Positions 32,000 to 43,330 of a stretch of DNA of 64,000 nt are shown one piece after another. Position 1 is the first letter of the stretch. Each line of letters starts with the position of its first letter. The notes beneath the pieces were generated by a model. The model was not told the DNA's origin and did no database searches. It saw only the letters and a program-made list of their open reading frames with translations. Location: NCBI GenBank assembly GCA_014607495.2, contig CP053155.1, positions 4,278,001 through 4,342,000 on the forward strand, written 5' to 3'. Position numbers and translations under genes: made by a program. The stretch comes from Carposina sasakii (taxonomy: Eukaryota; Arthropoda; Insecta; Lepidoptera; Carposinidae).

Positions 32000-33390
32000 C
32001 AATACCTACATAGGGTGTCCCGTCCCATAGATATTTTTTTTGCTAGGTGCGGTATCAAAAGCTGACACATGACTTATTATAAAATTTAATTAGACCATCT
32101 TAAGTCTACCGTAATTGTAAATCAATTTACATACAGGTTTTTCTAACATAGGGGCCTATGGGAATTTTCATGCACTCGCGTTACAGAGCGGGTTTTTCAA
32201 TAATGACGTTTCTTTACAATTATTAGTTTTGTTGGTGGAGTTGATATCATTGATTTAAATCAATATAATCTCGCGCATTGAAGTTAAGCTTTGGTGCTTT
32301 AAATACCCTGCGATTACTTATTTTCTCTATTACGTCAAGTTTTCTGGGTGCGCAGCGTTTCTTTCGATTGAATTTACAATAGATCTTTGAAAGGCAAAAA
32401 TGGAAATCTAAAGAGAGAGAAGCAGCCAAGCTGGAACATTGGGAGTACAGGGTGTAAAAATGGTTGGCGGCTCGCTAAGCGGAACCAACCATAATACTTA
32501 AGATACTTTTGTTCTTATTATACCTAGTGATCCAAAGACATGAACAAATAAAACGCACCATCTATCAACATTTTCTAAAAAGATTTAACCACGAATTGGC
32601 GTTATGTCCCAAATAAATAGAACCCGGCTCTCTTGCAAAACTACCTATAAAGTAGTATGGAAACAGCTCTAAATTTTACTTATCTAACAAGAACTTCGGC
32701 AACCAATTAGGAATGTTCATAAAATCTGCGGTCGCGGCGGCAATGAAACCGCTTAAAATTTTCCTGTCTCTGAATAATACCGCTATGTTTTTCTAACCCC
32801 TTTCGAAAAAATCTCTTTCAGAAATAGAAACAGGTTTTAAAACAAATTCAAACGAAGTTGCAGCAATGGATTGTTCGAGATTACACATCACTAGGTCTAT
32901 AAGAACCTTAAGTATTAGTGCTCCTTTTTTTACAACTTGTATGATGCACGTAAGTTCGCCGAAAAAAAAAAATACCTACCTAGAAATGGATCTAGGTAAT
33001 CAGGTACAGTAAGTGAGCTGGAAGGTGGTTCTTCTTCTTGCTAAAAACAACTCGTACTAAGAAGCCAGGGGAATCTGATGGACGATGTTATTTGTCGGTT
33101 TTAATTCCCAACACCATCTATGTTATCTCACTAAACTATTATATCCGTGGATTTTGTCATAATTTCCAGAGTAGAGTTGTCACAAGTTTTGCTAATGTTT
33201 TACAGACAAGAAGCCAGGGGAATGGCGATGTTATTTGTCACCCAACACCATTGTTATCTCACTAAACTATTATATCCGAGTTAATTTCCAGAGGTTACTT
33301 TAATGTAGAACTAGATAGCGCTAGTAGTTCAAAGTTTCTTTTAAATCTTGCTGATACCTACCATCACCCACAGATAATGTTCTATCAATC
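32000..33390. other. AT-rich intergenic DNA with a small local duplication
   Basis: No supported gene. At 33055-33270 the block AGAAGCCAGGGGAAT, CACCAT and TATCTCACTAAACTATTATA occurs twice about 140 bp apart, a local imperfect duplication. Confidence 0.45.
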
Positions 33391-33393
33391 ACG

Positions 33394-33996
33394 TATACAG
33401 GTTGTAGCAAAAGGGATATATTAACCGAAAGGCTATGAAAATCTCTCTTACTTTACTTACCTACAGAACCTATCTCAACATTTTAGCCTCAAAACCACAT
33501 AGGTAAGTACCTACATAAGTATATGTTCTTAAAATTTAAGAATAAATTTTTTAAATTTTGTATGCAATGGGCTATACAGGATGTTTTTTCGTTGCCACCC
33601 TTAACGAGGGGTACGTACTCTATACATCTAATAAAGTAAGTTTATGCCAAAAAAATGCTAGGAAATGATGAAAAATTTTTAGAATTTTTTTTAAATTACT
33701 TTTTCGGGCGAAATTTATAGTGTCCAGTGTTTATGCTAGTTTTTTCATAGACAGATATTAATTATTTCTCGTGAAAAAATCTTTCTACACGCGTGTATGT
33801 GCATTTATGCAGAAAAACGCAGTCTATTTACTCAACTTTGGACCCTAATATTTTGGAAACCAGACACTTCCCAGGTATGCTTCCATGGAGAAAAATGATC
33901 GTGATAATGAGGAGATTCCGTAGTTTTCGGGAACGTTGACGACCAAAAATCATCCTGTATAAGCATTTCGCTTAAATCTTTTGTTACATACTGTAG
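33394..33996. mobile_element. Foldback MITE interrupted by another MITE
   Basis: Left TACAGGTTGTAGCAAAAGGG and right AGCATTTCGCTTAAATCTTT ... TTGTTACATACTGTA are the two ends of the ACAGGGTGTAACAAAA family. The element at 33575-33959 sits inside. Confidence 0.6.
33575..33959 (+). mobile_element. 385-bp MITE family, copy 2 (nested)
   Basis: TACAGGATGTTTTTTCGTTG at the left and AAAAATCATCCTGTA at the right, with TA on both sides (33573-33574, 33960-33961). It lies within an older foldback MITE, so this family moved later. Confidence 0.7.
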
Positions 33997-34770
33997 TATG
34001 GAAGCTACAAAATTCGCTTTATAGCTCTGCTCATCTCGAAAGGGACAATGATCATAAGCTCATGGATTGTTAACACATGTGCTAATCTGAGAGGGTTCAC
34101 ACGATGCACCCCGCTGCCCTAACTGATCCCTAGGGTGCAATGCATTATATTGATATTGTGTTATGCTGCACTTGCTTATGCACAAAATAGCAATGGCCCT
34201 TTTTTAGGTTGGCAGATGGGTCACATAAACAAGTGAATAGGTCATTAATAAGTACAGCACGTGTTAAATGCATACTGATTTTAATATGATTAAGGACTTT
34301 TTGTGTTCTACCCCTGATGGCACAGCTGATGGTTTTTAATAATACTGCTGAATATTTCTCTATTTTGATTTTAGAACTGGGTGAAATAAAAAATATTTTT
34401 CTAAATATGATCTCATTTTTCTAAATTCGATCACGCAGAGAGATCCCAAGCATAGCTCTCTCCATCCTTCTCAAAGTTGGACCTACCAAGTTTGATTGAA
34501 TAAAATAGAAGACTGATCTGAGGGTAGGATTTAGGGGAAGGCAAACAGGGACTCAACAGCCTCGGACCTCCACATAAACAAGGCCTTATAAAGGAAACTT
34601 CAGAAATAAATTAAATTCATATTTGGGGCCGGGGGACTCCACTCCTTTGGTACCTCGAGGCCTTTCAAACTTCCAAATCCGATACTGTGCAGCATTATAA
34701 TTAAAAACGTTTCTAATATAAGTATACGAACATTTAAGTATAATAATCACCTAACTTTATAAAAGTTTAA

Positions 34771-34985
34771 CCTAGTCCCACACTATGGCCCCCTACAGGT
34801 CTTGTGTCGTGGGTAGGAACCGCTATGTAAATAGAAAAGTACTAGTATAATTATGGAAACATCCATGACTCGGAAACAAACATCGATATTCATCATATTA
34901 TCAATGTTTGCACCCACCGGGATTCGAGCCCAGGACATATGGCGCCGCAGGCAAGGTCACTACCAACTAAGCCAATCGGTCGTCA
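34771..34985 (-). repeat. tRNA-derived SINE, family B, copy 1
   Basis: On the minus strand there is a tRNA-like head with A box TGGCTTAGTTGG and a B-box-like GGGCTCGAATCCC. A body follows (ATCGATGTTTGTTTCCGAGT and CATGGATGTTTCCATA), ending in GTGTGGGACTAGG. The same layout recurs at 35224-35410 and 57705-57900. Confidence 0.65.
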
Positions 34986-35213
34986 TTTGAAGTGAAACAT
35001 TTGAATTTCAGGTTCATAAATTATTATTAGAACACGGCGAAAGTTTAAAAAATGAAATAGCTGCCGTAACAAGTTAACAGAGCGATCAGTTATCTTGGAA
35101 CGGCATTGGAAGGAGGTTTTATGTGCAAAGTTGGTGTAGCATGTCCGTGAAGGAAGAACAAAAAGGAGGTGGAGGACGTAAAGAAATATAAATAAAATAT
35201 TCACACACTTCAC
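34983..35213 (-). CDS. Unidentified open frame with signal-peptide-like start
   Basis: 76 codons starting MKCVNILFIFLYVLHLLFVL, a strong hydrophobic core followed by PSRTC. It fills the gap between two SINE copies. There is no recognisable domain and T-rich DNA readily yields such starts, so this may be chance. Confidence 0.15.
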   Translation of the reverse strand: MKCVNILFIFLYVLHLLFVLPSRTCYTNFAHKTSFQCRSKITDRSVNLLRQLFHFLNFRRVLIIIYEPEIQMFHFK

Positions 35214-35223
35214 AACACTTTAA

Positions 35224-35410
35224 CCTATGTAGTCCCACACTAAGACCCCTAAGATCTTGTGTCGTGAGTACTAAGCAACGGTATATAAATACATAGATGG
35301 TATGGAAACATCCATGATTCGGAAACGAATATTCGGATTCGAACCCGGGACCTACGGCGGCGTCGCAGACAAGGCCACTACCAACTACCAGTATTCCATT
35401 CGGCCGTCAA
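35224..35410 (-). repeat. tRNA-derived SINE, family B, copy 2
   Basis: Same body as copy 1 (ACATCCATGATTCGGAAACG, GGATTCGAACCCGGGACCTA). Copies 1 and 2 are about 240 bp apart in the same orientation. Confidence 0.6.
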
Positions 35411-35479
35411 AAAAATTATGCTATACCTATACGAACTTAGTTAATACAGTCGTGTTGGTGATGACAGTGTAAGTTTCGG

Positions 35480-35600
35480 ACTATACTTGTCAACACGGGA
35501 GGCGCCGCCGTTGCCCACCTCCCGGAAACACCTCTTAGTCTAACGATAGTCACGAGCAGACATTGGGTGGTGTTATTCTACTCTGCCAACACCACACAGC
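35480..35600 (-). repeat. RTE-like 3' fragment
   Basis: CAACACGGGAGGCGCCGCCG and CCCACCTCCCGGAAACACCT match the same part of the repeats at 9530, 48540 and 50790. Internal fragment only. Confidence 0.5.
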
Positions 35601-35647
35601 ACAAGGAGAGTATATAGGTAGTTGGAGACAAATGTTACAATATAATG

Positions 35648-35925
35648 TTAATTCTTACATTTTTTGTAATCTTTATTCGTGGTCACACATAAGTCGTCAA
35701 TGACTATAGCATCTCCTTTTAATGCTTCCTTCATGAGCACGCCCAATATCATGGACTCGGGTAAATTACGACTTTTGCATACTGATGGTAAGTATTACTT
35801 GCTCCATTTTTGTAATGCCTCCATTTTTTTGGGATATCTAGGTTAATTTTACAAAGTTTATCAACTTGAAATAAAATACATAACGCCAGCAACACGTTTA
35901 TCATAGCAGTACAGATATAAATCAT
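35648..35925 (-). pseudogene. Coding-like patch with signal peptide and a frame switch
   Basis: Frame 1 opens at 35925 (or at the better placed ATG, 35904) and reads MINVLLALCILFQVDKLCKI, a signal-peptide-like start, then NLDIPKKWRHYKNGASNTYH, closing at 35749. An overlapping frame reads CKSRNLPESMILGVLMKEAL and KGDAIVIDDLCVTTNKDYKK with no stop until 35648. Both parts look like real coding sequence (varied residues, balanced charge), which suggests one small secreted protein broken by an indel near 35755-35785. An alternative is a real exon 35781-35659, which has CAG before it and GTAAGA after it but a poor pyrimidine tract. Family not recognised. Confidence 0.4.
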
Positions 35926-36719
35926 CAGTAATAGTTAGGTACTAGCCCATCGCCTGAGATAAGCCAGAAAAGTATAGGTTGTTTTCAATCAGCCCCCCTA
36001 GCACGACCACGCATCGTGGATATCGTATCGTACGATATTGTATCGTCACTATACAAAATTCAACATGGTGGCTATATTTATCGTATTTTGACAGGCTTAA
36101 TGTCGATAAATTGGTTTATCATATCTAGTTTCGCAGGTCATGCTAGGCTTGCAGGTTAGATGGTAGAGAATGCCGTGGTGTACAAAAAATTGTAGTACAA
36201 TAATTTTTTTATCTATCTTAGTTCATTTACAAAGCAATAATATTGCATTCGGCAAAGGTGCTTTATATGAAAAGTTGGTTAAAAGGAGGTGGAACGAAGG
36301 GATGAAATCCGCACGTACTTTGAAAAATTACCGCATTTGCATACTATTCCGATACTCATTTTTACACCCTTTCGCGGTTTTTAACGCGATTAATTTTACT
36401 AAGAGGTAGGAGTTCCCTTACCTGTTAAAAATATTAAGCAACCTTAAAAGTACGTGCCACAAATATTTTTTTGGTTAATTCAATTAAATTACTTCTTAGA
36501 TATGTTACCGGTCGCTAGAAAAAAGTTTTTAGCCGAATAGCGGTGGTAGGCTCACTACATACACATGTGGGAATATAAGGCTAACTGGTGAAAAGTGGAT
36601 CTGTCCCTAAGCATTTATCATCGTTTCAGCTATAGAAAGTCCACTGCTGGACATCGGACTACCCCAATAGTACGACTTTCTACTAAATGCCACTGCCACT
36701 ATGACATATATATAGACTC

Positions 36720-36900
36720 GGCTGTGTTCTCGAAATTGGGTATTCAGAAATTGAGGATCATAAAGGAGGTCCCTCAGCCACGTTTAGCAGAGCGGGGACA
36801 GATGTAAATGATAAGTGACAAGTTGCTAGCTTATCGCCTGAGAGAATGCCCGAGTTCATTATTCGACTCCTACGACATGCACGGAGGAAGATGCAGTTGA
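36720..36900 (-). repeat. Reversed dispersed repeat (CCCCGCTATGCTAAACGTG family)
   Basis: CGTTTAGCAGAGCGGGGACA and the surrounding TGACAAGTTGCTAGCTTATC correspond to the reversed form of the family at 50095-50215. Confidence 0.4.
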
Positions 36901-36949
36901 TTCTAGCAATGCCACCTCTACCACCGGACGACCAGGGAAACGTCAAGGC

Positions 36950-37130
36950 GACACCGGTTCACAGTTGAAGTACCGAAAACTCGTACTAAGCGTTTTGCTT
37001 CTACATAGTGGGAACGGCCAAGCTGTGGAACTCCCTGCCTGAATCCCTGTTCCCCGTTAACTATAATCTTGCGGTCTTCAAGGCGAGAGTGAACCGGTTT
37101 CTTAGACTGCAACGGTCATCATCATCAGGC
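36950..37130 (+). pseudogene. Non-LTR retrotransposon C-terminal remnant, frameshifted
   Basis: VEVPKTRTKRFAST reads in one frame. GTAKLWNSLPESLFPVNYNL and AVFKARVNRFLRLQR follow in another. The WNSLP ... FK motif is the usual tail of jockey/CR1-like polyproteins. An indel around 37010 breaks the frame. Dead copy. Confidence 0.6.
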
Positions 37131-37344
37131 GCGTTGCGGTCAAGCGTAAGCCTATTAATTATAAAAAAAATGCCTCAAACTCATGGAGAAGTTATATATT
37201 CTCCATGCTCAAACTACATAATTGTATGATTGATTTCAAGGAACGTATTGGACTTGGAATTCCAGTCAGGTACCGATTATTTATCCCTGCGAGGTGGTGC
37301 GTGTGCGCGTGTTTGCCTCAGGCTCATTTAAAACATATTTATCA

Positions 37345-37624
37345 CTAGTGGACGCCCGCGACTCCGTCCGCGTGGACTACAGAATAAACAAAATGTCGAA
37401 ATTATCCGGGATAAAAACATTTTCCCGGGATAAAAAGATATGTTAAGTGGGACCTGTCACAATATATTCCTGAAAACTGCATCGAAATCGGTTCAGCCGT
37501 TTCTGAGATTAGCGTGCACACACGCACTGACAAACAGACCAAAATTCCAAAAATCATTCTTTTGGCTACTATATTTGCGTTAATAAAGGTAAGCGATCCG
37601 TTACATTTTTATTATATGTATAGA
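37345..37624 (-). mobile_element. Short non-autonomous Helitron, copy 3
   Basis: Reverse orientation: CTAGTGGACGCCCGCGACTC at the left (3' end) and TTTTATTATATGTATAGA at the right (5' end, TC). 280 bp, intermediate between the 334-bp and roughly 220-bp forms. Confidence 0.68.
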
Positions 37625-38179
37625 CAGATAGAAGATTTAAGAGTATTGGTTGTTTAAAATATAATTATGCAGTAGAATTTTGTCTGGATGATTTTGTATA
37701 CGATTTGAACGCTAATAGCTTGTCACTTATTTAAGCAAAAGCTTGCTTCGGACGAATTTCGATGAAACATTAGTACATAGAGGAATAATTTCTACATATC
37801 TTCCTTGTTATAAACCTTATTTGTCAAAACTTTACTGTGTACAATAAAGAATAAAAATTGAAAATAAATCCCAACTAATATTATAAATGGGATAGTAAGT
37901 TTGATGCTTAACTCGACCAATCTTCTTTGGGATTTGCAGACATCATGCTAGTAAAATACCTATAAGTAAAACCAGGTTAGGTTTAGGTTACCCAATACTG
38001 CAGTTACAAATATTCCCATGTTCCTTTGAATAACACAATTTTATTAACTCTCGTCATATTCTTCGGAAAACTGTGCAAACTATTCACAACAAAAATAAAC
38101 ATCAGCCTGTATGTAGCGTGGCAGTATACAGGGTGTTAGTGACAGCCAGGCCATTACTGAAAGCCTGGACTAATACCGT

Positions 38180-38318
38180 TAAAATTATTAATAAAGAAAT
38201 GGAAAAAATTCCTCACCCGAGTGGGAATCGAACCCACGACCTCTGCATTCCGTACCAGCGCTCTTACCACTGAGCCAGCGGGTCAATTACTCGGATGACG
38301 AATTTTACCATCTCTTTT
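38180..38318 (-). repeat. tRNA-derived SINE, family A, copy 2
   Basis: On the minus strand A box TGGCTCAGTGG and B box GGTTCGATTCC; the T-arm GTGGG/CCCAC is perfect. Flanks match copy 1 at 29978-30116. Confidence 0.65.
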
Positions 38319-38319
38319 T

Positions 38320-40250
38320 AATACCGTTAATATTGATAGACGTGATTCGGATATTTAGGTACTTTATACTAAACGGAAATACATTTAAAAATTTTATCTA
38401 CAATGTTTTTGTCCATATTATCAAAATTGAATGAGCTGAACTCGTCATATGAGTTGATTAGTTATCGCGTGTCTCATAAGCTACATTATCTCGTACATTA
38501 ACTATTTTCACATCGTGGTTATGCCAAACACACAATTTAAATTGTCTGTGGGTTTCGCTACGATCTGAAGCCGGATTTTTCGTATTTTACAGGATGTTTT
38601 TTACACCCTGTACAGTAAATACGGTGTTTCGCCCGCACTGCGCGGAAATTGAGTCCCTTGTGTAAACAGCGCAGTTTGCATGCCGCGTATGGAGAAGTTT
38701 AGGATACACAGACATATTGTGTTACCAAATGCCTTGCCTTGGTTTGGAATTTAGATGGATTTTAGACTAGTATCATGAATTCTGATAATGCCATAGGTGA
38801 TCGCGAAACATTGTAGAATATATGTAGGTACATAGGTTTTACTGTTAGTATTTACACGAAAAGTGGTTTTGCTGTAGGCGCTGTTACTCCGTTTCTCGTT
38901 AGCGACTGTATAGAATTATAACCTATAGAAGTATAGTCCGAAGGCCGATTTTAGGAATGATCCAATCATTCATCTCAGCGGTAACGTGTGTATGTCAACC
39001 TAAAGGACTTACCATGACGGTGCACTCCTCCAAAACTATGCTGAAAATAAATAACATCGGTAAATATGCGTGATGGAAAACAAAATGTTGCGAAATTTTA
39101 CCCTATGCAGCCATTGACCTGCACTCAGAATTATCTATGACTACATTAGATAACAAGGGCATTTCTTTCCTTTATTGAATGAAGATTTATGTTTAAGATC
39201 ATACCATTAATATATTTAAATTTCACGATAATTCTACAAGTGCATCTATACTTCTCAGTCAATTAATTTTATCGACTATCCCCACATCTAGTAATACATG
39301 CATACGTAATATTTTCAAATACAACCCTGTGATGTTGTTGGATTTGAGGGTCAGGTATTGCCTAATGGCCAACACCAGAGACACAATTTTGAAGATTTAT
39401 GTTTAAGATCATAGGTGCATCTCCGTATTACATTTAGTATGTGTATACAGCCTGAAGAGAAAATTATTATTTTTACTTCTACAAGATATATATATCAAAT
39501 AATAACTTACTTCCACTTTTTAAAATAACCCTATGTTTTTTCATTACTAGATTCCACTCCCTAAGGAAATCCTGAGGAATGGAAATACTGTTTTGATTGG
39601 ATGGATGGTTTACGAGGAAGGAATAACGAGAATGCTAACATTTGGCGCGAAAAACCTTTTATTGTGATTGGCTAGTTTTGAATATTGGCTCAGTTTGATT
39701 GGTCAATTTGTATGTTGGCTCAGTTCTTTTGGCCAATTTCTTTTTTTTTCTTTTTTCATATTTGGCATTGTGATTTTTCTTCATGAGTACACGTGCGATG
39801 AATTAATAGTGATTATAATGAATAAGTTGTAGTTGAACTTCATGTAATGTCCGTCCACTTCTTTAATTCTGAGCTAAAAGCATGAAATTAATGAATTATC
39901 AGCATTTATATCCGTGAAAATTAATAAAGCAGATCTTTAGCCCTTTTTCACTGTCCCCAATGGTATGATGGAAGAATTTTTTAAGGAACTGCAGATCCCA
40001 CAGTCAAAAATTCCATTTAGTAAAGAGTTAACAAAACATAAGCTCACCTGGGAGCACAAAAATACCGGGTTATTTCCAACGCATTAGCCAATAGGTGTCT
40101 GACCGTGAAACGTTTGGAATATTAACGTTCAGCGGAACCCGGGTATTTGTATATTTGACGCGCTTGACCTCCACGCACGGTAAAAATACCGGCGGCCATT
40201 TTTTTAGAGTTCGTTATTTGAATAGTTCCCGTGTACTATATCGGAACTAT
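38320..40250. other. Intergenic DNA, no gene identified
   Basis: AT-rich. The phrase GAAGATTTATGTTTAAGATC AT occurs twice (39180 and 39392). I saw no supported exon or RNA gene. Confidence 0.5.
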
Positions 40251-40259
40251 CTTGGTACT

Positions 40260-40915
40260 AGAGAGAACTTTAGAGCGGGTGTCTAATGTTTGCCCGAAAA
40301 TTATATGCACGAATACACATATGCCAGAATTTTACTTGCCCGAATTTCATTTGCCCGAATTTGTTATTTGCCATAATATTTATGTGCCAGAATTTTACTT
40401 GCCCGAATTTCATTTGCCCGAATTTGTTATTTGCCATAATATTTATGTGTCATACTCTTTGTTTGCCCGAAAATTAGATTCCATAATAATACGAATGCCA
40501 TACGTTTTGTTTATATTTATTTGCCATACTTACCTACTTATCACTAAAAAGCCATTAGCATTCTGGCACTTCGCCGGCCGCTGCCGCGGCACGCTCGCTT
40601 AGCTCGCTCGGCTTGTGCGTTGTTTGTCATCATACTCTAACCTAACCTAACCTACCAGAACCAAAGCTAAACCTATTCATCGATTAGTTTAAACCGATTT
40701 TATGCTTCTTCTAGAATCAATTTCTATGGCAAATTATTTTATGGCATATGATAATTATGGATTACAATGATTATGACAAATGATGTTATGGAAATTGACT
40801 TTATGGAAAACAAAGTTTCTCGCATATGACTATTATGGCAAACAAGTGAGTATGACCTATGAAATTATGAGAAACAATATTATGTCCGTTGACCATTATG
40901 GCAAATGAAATTCTT
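40260..40915. repeat. Inverted array of a degenerate short motif around a GC-rich centre
   Basis: The left half (40286-40530) repeats TTTGCCCGAA / TTTGCCATAA / TGCCAGAATTTT about every 14 bp, including a 66-bp unit present twice (40319-40384 and 40384-40449). The right half (40725-40910) carries the reverse complement in looser form: ATTATGGCAAA, TTATGGCATA, ATTATGACAAA. Between them are a GC-rich core (GCCGGCCGCTGCCGCGGCAC) and (CCTAA)3. No protein is likely, although frames stay open because of the repeat. Confidence 0.65.
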
Positions 40916-40925
40916 GCAAGTGGAG

Positions 40926-41046
40926 GTATCCCCTTTAGAGCATGTATGCTATTCTTATGTATGAGCTACATAATTGTTTTTCTGCGTGAAAGAGTAACGA
41001 ACAGACAAACATTTTCACATTTACATGCTTACCTACTTATAGTATA
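40926..41046 (-). repeat. Helitron-like fragment
   Basis: TTTTTCTGCGTGAAAGAGTA ACGAACAGACAAAC parallels the Lep1-like motif at 23785. Truncated. Confidence 0.35.
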
Positions 41047-41047
41047 C

Positions 41048-41446
41048 AGACAGAGTGTAACAAAAGGGGTGTGTTAAGCGAAATGTTACGAACATAGCCT
41101 ATCAGAAGAATAAAGTTGATGCCGTCTCTATCATGACCAAGTTTTAAAGAAAGACAGCATCTATGTACTTTATTCCTTAGATAAGCTATCTGACTTTTGA
41201 AAAAAAATTGTCCTTAAAGAACAAAATTTGAGGCTGAAAATCACATGTGTATTTTTAAGATTGTGTGAACGTTTATGAGATGTTTAGGAATTCTTTATTT
41301 ATTTATCTGGAAAAATGAACATGTATTTTTTTTAATTTGAAGACATTTTTTTTCCAAATTATTTTTTCCAATAACAACTGAAATGTGATTTTACTTTCAT
41401 GTTTTAAGCATTTCGCTCAACACACCCTTTCTGTTACATCCTGTAT
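41048..41446. mobile_element. Foldback MITE, ACAGGGTGTAACAAAA family
   Basis: The left end, ACAGAGTGTAACAAAAGGGG then TGTTAAGCGAAATG, is mirrored by CATTTCGCTCAACACACCC and TCTGTTACATCCTGTA. The middle is diverged. Confidence 0.6.
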
Positions 41447-42039
41447 TTTTTACGTAATAAACTAGGGAGATGTACATACAGGATAATTCCTTTAACAAGA
41501 TCACTTGGCTATGTTCAAAATCGCAGACCTCCTTTGTAAATGCGTCAACCACCATTCCGATTTAAAAAAATATATATTGACGGATTTAAAAATGAAATAA
41601 AATAGGTAGCTAACCTTTTTTTGAAAGTAGTAATGTAGTAATATTGCGCTGAAGTAACTTTTCAGGGAATTTCCAATTTCATAAAATCTATTTCCATAAT
41701 CTAGACCAAGCTTCACTTCCTGCAATTAAACACACGTTAAAATTAAACGTTTCAATAAATCCCGTTTTAAATTAATTCGTGCACGCGGACCTCTCAAAAC
41801 AATTGCACCAAGTTGAACCGCATAATATCCCAAAATAAACTCCCTGTTACAGCGACAAGGTTCCAAAACCAATGTAAACTAAACTCTACCAACAGTTTCT
41901 AGTATCACTTAACTTGACGTCAACTTTTAGAACTATGTCATTATAAAATGCAATGTGCATCGAAATGCGCTTGAATACGGAGCTGATGGACTGTATCTGT
42001 CTTTGTCTCTCGTATACGGTATAACGGAGTGCAAAAGCG

Positions 42040-42394
42040 TCGAGATTATCACACAGGTAGTTTTTCTCGCGCCGCTTTAGTTCTCAAAGAGCGTTCGAAC
42101 CAGACGGACGTGGTTTTGCGTCTTTGAAAATATTTTCATTATTTACAAACTTCTCGCGTTTTGTTTAGACAAGGAAACCTTCCGTTTTCTCCGTTCAATT
42201 TGGATTTAAGTTTTGTGTTGGCTACATTGTATTCGCCTAGTGTTGTGGTAATCTCGTGTTTGGTTGATTGACGTGTGTTTTGGAAGTTATTTTGGCGTGT
42301 GTGATGTAAGCGGAGGTCCCGGGTTCAGTTCCCGCCTGTGTCACTGGCATGGGATCCAGGTGCTGAGAGAATGATGCACACTTCAATTATGATG
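42040..42394 (+). promoter_or_regulatory. Candidate promoter and first exon of a plus-strand gene
   Basis: From about 42050 the DNA becomes GC-richer and free of repeats, with CpGs (TTTTCTCGCGCCGC) and GGACGTGG resembling a downstream promoter element. T/G-rich leader-like sequence follows, up to ATGATGGTAAGT, a near-perfect donor after 42394. The last eight codons before the donor, starting at 42371, read MMHTSIMM with A at -3. The segment GTCCCGGGTTCAGTTCCCGC inside recalls a tRNA B box and could be a SINE scrap. The exon ends in phase 0. The start of transcription is inferred. Confidence 0.4.
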
Positions 42395-42474
42395 GTAAGT
42401 TTAATTGATATGTAGTCTGTAGTCATTTCTGTGTTATAAAACCATCTCTACGTTTAATACATACATATTGTTAT

Positions 42475-42660
42475 ACATATACAAGGCTGTATTCCCGAAA
42501 TGGGATAGCCAGAGCTGCAGGATCATAAAGAAAATCCCACAGGCACGTTTTGTCAGCATACCGGGGATAGAAATTCCCGAGTTACTTAGTCGACTCTTAC
42601 AACACGCACAGAAGGAGATGCAGCTGATGTATTCTGGTGAAGCTAGGAGAATTGATAAAA
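42475..42660 (-). repeat. Reversed dispersed repeat
   Basis: TATTCCCGAAATGGGATAGC and the reversed CTGCAGGATCAT correspond to the CAGTTCTGGCTACCCCATTT repeat family, here in the candidate first intron. Confidence 0.4.
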
Positions 42661-42909
42661 TATCATAAAATGTCCGGGAGTACTTGCAAAGTCTATTACA
42701 AGTGCGAGTAATATTAAACATCCGTTATACCCGACGACATTTGACAGCAAAATTAATGAAACATTTGTCCTTTTAAACAGTGAGTTAGTAGTTAGAATAG
42801 AGTAGAATATAGTTTATTTGGCTTATGTATGACTTATACACAGGTATGAGTAGCTTCTACAATAATATAAGTATGTAGGTACACGCTTTATATCATTTAG
42901 AAAATTCAT

Positions 42910-43013
42910 ATATTCTTTATTGTACACACACATCGATAAAAAATAACACAATTTAAAAAAAAAATTGTCCAAGCGAGCTTATCTCTATAAGAGATCTCTT
43001 CCAGCTAACCCGA
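42910..43013 (-). repeat. LINE 3'-UTR remnant (reversed)
   Basis: On the minus strand CTGGAAGAGATCTCTTATAG, then GATAAGCTCGCTTGGA and TGTGTACAATAAAGAA, resembles the LINE tails at 50500-50615 and 53515-53625. Confidence 0.5.
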
Positions 43014-43330
43014 ACAAATAAAAAAAAAGACATATCACAGAAGAGGTAAAACACATGTGTACAGAGAGAAAAAAAAGACAGGTTATCAGATTTCTTATAA
43101 TCTTATATCTTTTGAGCTTTTTACACGAATCTCAGGCTCCATAAGCTTATATATAGTTATTTATACGTTCATGGCTACAAGTTACAAATTTACCGCCTCT
43201 ACAATAGGTTTGTTTCAGTTATTTCTTTATCAATTTATTCAGAACTATCATAAATCACCTTGTTATCATTTTATCAGGATAGATTGGTTATTACGACATA
43301 CGAGTGGGTAGCTATATTTGTCGCCTAATA

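Noticed and set aside
36170..36409. 79-codon frame starting MPWCTKNC
   Set aside because: The hydrophobic start is weak, there is no splice context or domain, and the composition matches AT-rich flanks.
40231..40602. 123-codon plus-strand frame with repeated YLPEFHLPEF and a second frame with NFTCPNFICP
   Set aside because: Periodic peptides in more than one frame come from the short-motif array, not from a repeat protein.
40636..40658. Telomere-like (CCTAA)n
   Set aside because: Only about three units inside a dispersed array; too short to mark a telomere or a telomere relic.
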